The notes under the pieces were generated by a model. The model made no database searches. It saw only the letters and a list, made by a program, of their open reading frames with translations, and was not told where the DNA came from. Positions 32,510 to 35,668 of a stretch of 35,668 nt of DNA are shown here, piece by piece (within the stretch, counting starts at the first letter, position 1; the number at the start of each line of letters is the position of its first letter). The DNA lies in NCBI GenBank assembly GCA_021777035.1, contig JAIQZR010000127.1, forward strand, positions 1-35,668, in the 5' to 3' direction. The stretch comes from Candidatus Scalindua sp. (GTDB taxonomy: Bacteria; Planctomycetota; Brocadiia; Brocadiales; Scalinduaceae). A program made the translations under genes and the position numbers.

Positions 32510-33103
32510 GTGCAAACAAGAAAATCTACCGAAATCAGAAGAGAACAGATTGTAAACATTATTCGAAACATAATTTCCTCTAAAGGCATTGAAGACGTTA
32601 CCATAAGAGAAATAGCGATGCATATGGGAACCACCAAGGGAGCTATTTATCGGCATTTTAAGAGCAAAAGTGATATATTGAATCTATTGATAGAGAATAT
32701 TGAAGATACGCTCATGGAGGTTATTGATAAATCGGCAGATAATGATCCGATTCAATATCTAAATAACATCCTTCTGAATCAGCTCACTCTGGCAAAAAAC
32801 CGTCGCAAGACGTCATTGATTGTTATTTTGGGTGTGATGCAATTCAGTGACCCTTCCATAAAAAAGAAGATTTCACAAACGGTAGAAAAGTATTTACGTA
32901 GAATAGAAAAAATCCTTTCAAAAGCTGTACAGTTAAAAAAAGTAAATAGCGAAATTAATCCCAAAATATCTGCTATAGCCTTTTTTGGACTGATTCAATC
33001 CAGTATAACGATGTGGTCATATAAAAAGTTTAATTTTGTACCGAAAGAATTGCATTCGCAATTGTGGGATATATATCATCAGGGAATTGGTGTTAAGTTT
33101 TAA
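32510..33103 (+). CDS. TetR/AcrR-family transcriptional regulator
   Basis: A 197-aa one-component repressor. The N-terminal helix-turn-helix is clear (IREIAMHMGTTKGAIYRHFK, about residues 36-55), followed by a helical ligand-binding domain. The start is GTG with AAAAGGAGG six bases upstream, one of the best ribosome sites in the window. It is divergent from the antiporter gene with the SulP remnant and a palindromic operator candidate between, so control of the antiporter or the former SulP gene, and of itself, is likely. The ligand is unknown. Confidence 0.92.
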   Translation: MQTRKSTEIRREQIVNIIRNIISSKGIEDVTIREIAMHMGTTKGAIYRHFKSKSDILNLLIENIEDTLMEVIDKSADNDPIQYLNNILLNQLTLAKNRRKTSLIVILGVMQFSDPSIKKKISQTVEKYLRRIEKILSKAVQLKKVNSEINPKISAIAFFGLIQSSITMWSYKKFNFVPKELHSQLWDIYHQGIGVKF

Positions 33104-33126
33104 CTATTTAAAAAGTAGAAACAACG

Positions 33127-33291
33127 TGTTTTGAAAAAGCCGGCGATGTTGCAAATGGTCTAGTAAAGCATACAAAGAAGTATTTTTCACTTCCCAAAGG
33201 TTATTACAACCTGCAACATATATTTATCACATTAGCGTTTGCTGTATTACTGAGAATAAATAATATCGAAGCTACTCAAAGAAGTGCCTAA
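33127..33291 (+). pseudogene. N-terminal fragment of an IS transposase-like protein
   Basis: The frame reads CFEKAGDVANGLVKHTKKYF, then SLPKGYYNLQHIFITLAFAV and LLRINNIEATQRSA, and stops. LPKGYY..…LLLAF.ALLRI..IE is the pattern of an unclassified DDE-type transposase family, where APGEWGKLLGLDR would follow. It opens without a proper start and lacks the catalytic domain. Flanking DNA (33104-33126, 33292-33384) shows nothing else; I cannot define element ends. Confidence 0.45.
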
Positions 33292-33384
33292 TCAACCAAA
33301 TCAGAGCTTGCACAAGATTTCCAAATATCGAAATTACTATATTTTTACCTTTCTAATTTATGGTAAATTTGATATATTTCCCGT

Positions 33385-33756
33385 ATGAACAAAAGGCCAA
33401 AGGAGAAAACTCTGGACTGGATTGGTTCGTCACTTGATGATCTGAAATCGTTTCCTGCAGAAGTTAATGAAGCCTTTGGCTTTGAGCTTTGGTTGGTTCA
33501 GATCGGAAAAACACCAAAATCTGCACAAACCTTAAAAGGAAAAGGTTTAAGCGGTGTTACTGAATTGAAGAAAAGATTTGATGGCAAAACGTATAGGTCT
33601 GTTTATATTGCTAAATTAGCAAGTAAGGTTTACGTATTACACTGCTTTCAGAAGAAATCAAAAAGTGGTATCAAAACACCGAAAGCCGATATAGAGTTGA
33701 TAAAGACACGATTGAAAGTAGCTGTCCAAGACAGCAAAGGAGTGAAAAAGAGATGA
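33385..33756 (+). CDS. HigB/RelE-type toxin (Gp49-like)
   Basis: A 123-aa basic protein of the phage-derived Gp49-like/HigB family, predicted ribosome-dependent mRNA interferases. Seen: WIGSSLDDLKSFPAEV near 12-27, KGLSGVTELKKRFDGKTYRSVYI, and VLHCFQKKSKSGIKTPKADIE near 80-100, the family core. The stop overlaps the start of the next gene by four bases, so the pair is translationally coupled, toxin first as in higBA. Confidence 0.85.
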   Translation: MNKRPKEKTLDWIGSSLDDLKSFPAEVNEAFGFELWLVQIGKTPKSAQTLKGKGLSGVTELKKRFDGKTYRSVYIAKLASKVYVLHCFQKKSKSGIKTPKADIELIKTRLKVAVQDSKGVKKR

Positions 33757-34079
33757 GTGAGAAAATTACAAGAGGATCCGGCAATGTTTTTAAAGATCTT
33801 GGATTTAAAGATCCGGAAGAATATAAAGCAAAGGCTGAACTTGCTTTACAAATTTCAAAAATAATTGAAAAACGTGATTTAACTCAGACCCAAGCATCAA
33901 AGCTTATTGGTGCTACACAACCAGATATTTCGAAATTAAAAACCGGTCAGCTTAGTGGTTTTACAATTGATCGACTTTTAGACTTCTTGAGACATCTAGA
34001 TAGAAGTATAGAAATTCACATAAAAGGGAAAAGAGGCAAAAAGGAAGTTATCAACTTAGAGATGGTTGCCGCTCGATAA
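33753..34079 (+). CDS. HigA-like XRE-family antitoxin
   Basis: A 108-aa protein with a helix-turn-helix of the XRE type (LTQTQASKLIGATQPDISKL, about 43-62), then a short C-terminal region (IKGKRGKKE). Such antitoxins bind the HigB toxin and repress the operon. It overlaps the toxin gene by four bases (ATGA). Both genes look intact. Confidence 0.88.
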   Translation: MSEKITRGSGNVFKDLGFKDPEEYKAKAELALQISKIIEKRDLTQTQASKLIGATQPDISKLKTGQLSGFTIDRLLDFLRHLDRSIEIHIKGKRGKKEVINLEMVAAR

Positions 34080-34125
34080 ACTCCTTATACTAACACGTCA
34101 ATACACCGGCGGAGAACAACAGACA

Positions 34126-34304
34126 CTATTTATTTGGATTTTTCTTCTTCGGTCTTCCTCTTGACAATACGCTTAACACTCTTCCTAATCTGTTACCTGA
34201 CTTTGCAGTAAAATCCTTTGTCCACAATGGCCGTCCTAACATTGTATGTTTTCTTATATTTTCAACCTCTTCTTTGTTTTCTGCTAAATAATTTACTATG
34301 TGTT
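34126..34304 (-). pseudogene. C-terminal tail of a second transposase of the REP/Y1 type
   Basis: The frame reads YLAENKEEVENIRKHTMLGR, then PLWTKDFTAKSGNRLGRVLS and RGRPKKKNPNK. A tail of R.GRPLG…F…LE..LGR.L…GRPKK is the usual end of one subgroup of REP-associated tyrosine transposases. Its upstream end is closed by the TonB gene stop region; no other part is present. Confidence 0.5.
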
Positions 34305-35081
34305 TAATTTATAAGTTATGGGAATTACTATTTTAACTTCAACCGGTGGTGGAGGAAATGGAGAAGCCTTTCTGACCGCTTTTTCAGCATTGTTATCTAG
34401 AGTTAGAAACCCTGAACTTTTATTTATCCTAATACCTTTTACGCTTCCGTCCAGGCAGACAATGAATGATATTATGACATCACCTTCCATAGACATTTTT
34501 CGTGCTTTGTAAGGATATGATATGTTTATACGAATGATTTTATTTATGTAATCAACATGTTCTTTGATATATTGATTTTCAGCACTTTGCTCTAATTCAT
34601 GTTGCATCCTGGTTGATTTTGGAATACCTCCTGATTGCCATCCTTTATTAGAGTTCACAGCACTTTTGGATTCTCGCTTGGTATCTGCAACAGTTTGCTT
34701 AACTTTTTTTGTTACCTCAACAGCCTTTGTATGTACTTTTTCATCCGTCGTAATCTTAGCTTCTTGCTTGACCTTCTCAGGCTCTGGTATCTCTTCTTTT
34801 ATTACCTCATCCGGCTTCACAACTGTTTTTTCTTCCACCGTGTTTTTGGTTTCCTGTTTAACCATTGCAGGGATTGATACTTCGTTTTTTATAACCTCTG
34901 CCGTTTTTATTGTATTTGTATCGGTCTCATTTTCACCTGTTTTTATGATATTTGTTACATTAAACGCTAGAACAACTTCCATGTTCTCCTGAGCGGCCGG
35001 TTTCTTAATATAAAAAACCGGAACCACAAACAAAAGGTGAATGATAAAAGAGACCGCAAATCCCAGCTTAAGATAATTCAT
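34296..35081 (-). CDS. tonB: TonB-like energy transducer
   Basis: A 261-aa protein with one N-terminal transmembrane anchor (LGFAVSFIIHLLFVVPVFYI), a long Lys/Glu/Val-rich linker (about 35-160; few prolines, unlike classic TonB) and a C-terminal TonB domain (YPYKARKMSMEGDVIISFIV … GSVKGIRINKSSGF … ASPFPPPP). It transmits proton-motive force from ExbBD to outer-membrane receptors. It follows exbD by 23 bases in a minus-strand exbB-exbD-tonB group. No receptor gene is in the window. The 3' end overlaps a transposase remnant by a few bases. Confidence 0.88.
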   Translation of the reverse strand: MNYLKLGFAVSFIIHLLFVVPVFYIKKPAAQENMEVVLAFNVTNIIKTGENETDTNTIKTAEVIKNEVSIPAMVKQETKNTVEEKTVVKPDEVIKEEIPEPEKVKQEAKITTDEKVHTKAVEVTKKVKQTVADTKRESKSAVNSNKGWQSGGIPKSTRMQHELEQSAENQYIKEHVDYINKIIRINISYPYKARKMSMEGDVIISFIVCLDGSVKGIRINKSSGFLTLDNNAEKAVRKASPFPPPPVEVKIVIPITYKLNT

Positions 35082-35104
35082 CTGTTTTTTGTTATTGTGT
35101 TTTC

Positions 35105-35488
35105 TTATTTTAATACTTCTGTCTGCAGGGTCACTTTTTCAAAACCGGCTTTTTTAACTATATCAAGGACGTCCACAAATACCTGTAAGGCAATATTTTT
35201 ATCAGCCCTTATTGTCACTAGTGTTGTTCTGTCAAATGACCTGGTAGATTCTTTAAGATCATTTAAATTTACCGGTTTGGAGTCCAAGTATATTCTTCCG
35301 TCAATATCTATTTCTATAATCCACGATTCTATAGACTCAGATTGTTTTTCTGATGCTCCCGGTAGTTCGACAGGCAACAGTCCAGCCTTTATAAAAGTAG
35401 ATGTAGTAAGGACTATGGTCAGCAGCACAAGCATTATGTCTACAAACGGGATAACGTTTATTGATTTAAACTCCTCATCTTCCATCAT
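35105..35488 (-). CDS. exbD: ExbD/TolR biopolymer transport protein
   Basis: A 127-aa inner-membrane protein with one N-terminal transmembrane helix bearing the essential Asp ([20 protein letters not shown], Asp near residue 17) and a periplasmic ExbD/TolR domain ([20 protein letters not shown]). With ExbB it forms the proton-driven motor for TonB. The start overlaps the exbB end by 14 bases. Confidence 0.92.
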   Translation of the reverse strand: MMEDEEFKSINVIPFVDIMLVLLTIVLTTSTFIKAGLLPVELPGASEKQSESIESWIIEIDIDGRIYLDSKPVNLNDLKESTRSFDRTTLVTIRADKNIALQVFVDVLDIVKKAGFEKVTLQTEVLK

Positions 35489-35668
35489 TTTTTATCTCCC
35501 ACTCCATCAAGAGAACCTTTGCCTTTCTCAGGATAAAGTTATATAGAGCTACGGAAGGAATCGCAACAAGCAGGCCAATTGCCGTGGCCTTGAGTGCAAG
35601 AGCAAGTCCAATCATAATCTTGCCGGTTTCCATATACCCATCTTCTCCTATATTGTAGAAGGTAAACA
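35475..35668 (-). CDS. exbB: ExbB/TolQ motor protein, C-terminal part (cut by window edge)
   Basis: The last 63 residues are visible: …[20 protein letters not shown] then [20 protein letters not shown], the third transmembrane helix of ExbB/TolQ/MotA-type proteins, ending WEIKNDGR. The rest lies beyond the right edge. It overlaps exbD by 14 bases and so leads the exbB-exbD-tonB operon. Confidence 0.85.
   Translation of the reverse strand, partial: FTFYNIGEDGYMETGKIMIGLALALKATAIGLLVAIPSVALYNFILRKAKVLLMEWEIKNDGR

Overview
The window is AT-rich and most likely comes from an anammox planctomycete (order Brocadiales; I cannot fix the genus). The evidence is a hydroxylamine-oxidoreductase-type multihaem cytochrome, three further small c-type cytochromes, a large pyruvate:ferredoxin oxidoreductase, and an envelope-heavy gene set. 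This is inferred from gene content; there is no rRNA or other phylogenetic marker here.

Layout. 1-3.6 kb: nifJ, running into the window from the left. 3.6-12 kb, minus strand: scpB, an HtrA-type protease whose catalytic serine is replaced, ftsH (its 3' end overlaps the htrA start), a 904-aa AsmA-like envelope protein with four internal repeats, and an RmlD-like sugar-nucleotide reductase. 12.3-15.3 kb, plus strand: an exported GlcG/HbpS-like protein and tex. 15.4-17.2 kb: a toxin-antitoxin patch with an apparently intact MntA/HepT pair flanked by decayed DUF4160/DUF2442 and VapC genes. 17.2-20.7 kb, minus strand: a TlpA-like thioredoxin lipid/envelope protein and a collagen-like exported protein followed by a small ORF. 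20.7-22.2 kb: a graveyard of fragments (sigma-54 activator, REP-associated tyrosine transposase, universal stress protein) around GTAG-headed REP palindromes. 22.3-26.1 kb, minus strand: a small membrane protein, three monohaem cytochromes, a UPF0114 membrane protein and an aldo/keto reductase, interleaved with REP pairs and a MITE-like repeat. 26.4-28.6 kb: a 5'-truncated HAO-like cytochrome joined head-to-tail to a 3'-truncated ClC chloride channel. 28.7-33.1 kb: a cation/proton antiporter carrying a huge acidic repeat domain, a SulP pseudogene and a divergent TetR regulator. 33.1-35.7 kb: a transposase fragment, a HigB/HigA pair, a second transposase tail, and a tonB-exbD-exbB group cut by the right edge.

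Functionally, ftsH/htrA and AsmA serve envelope quality control and lipid/protein traffic. The small cytochromes and TlpA-like protein fit an electron-transfer-rich periplasm-like compartment, and TonB/ExbBD energise outer-membrane import. No complete new multi-gene system is obvious. The most distinctive signals are the pseudo-protease beside ftsH, the antiporter with a repeat-expanded acidic domain, the HAO/ClC junction, the linked REP and transposase remnants, and an unusually high density of gene fragments in the intergenic DNA (about a dozen).
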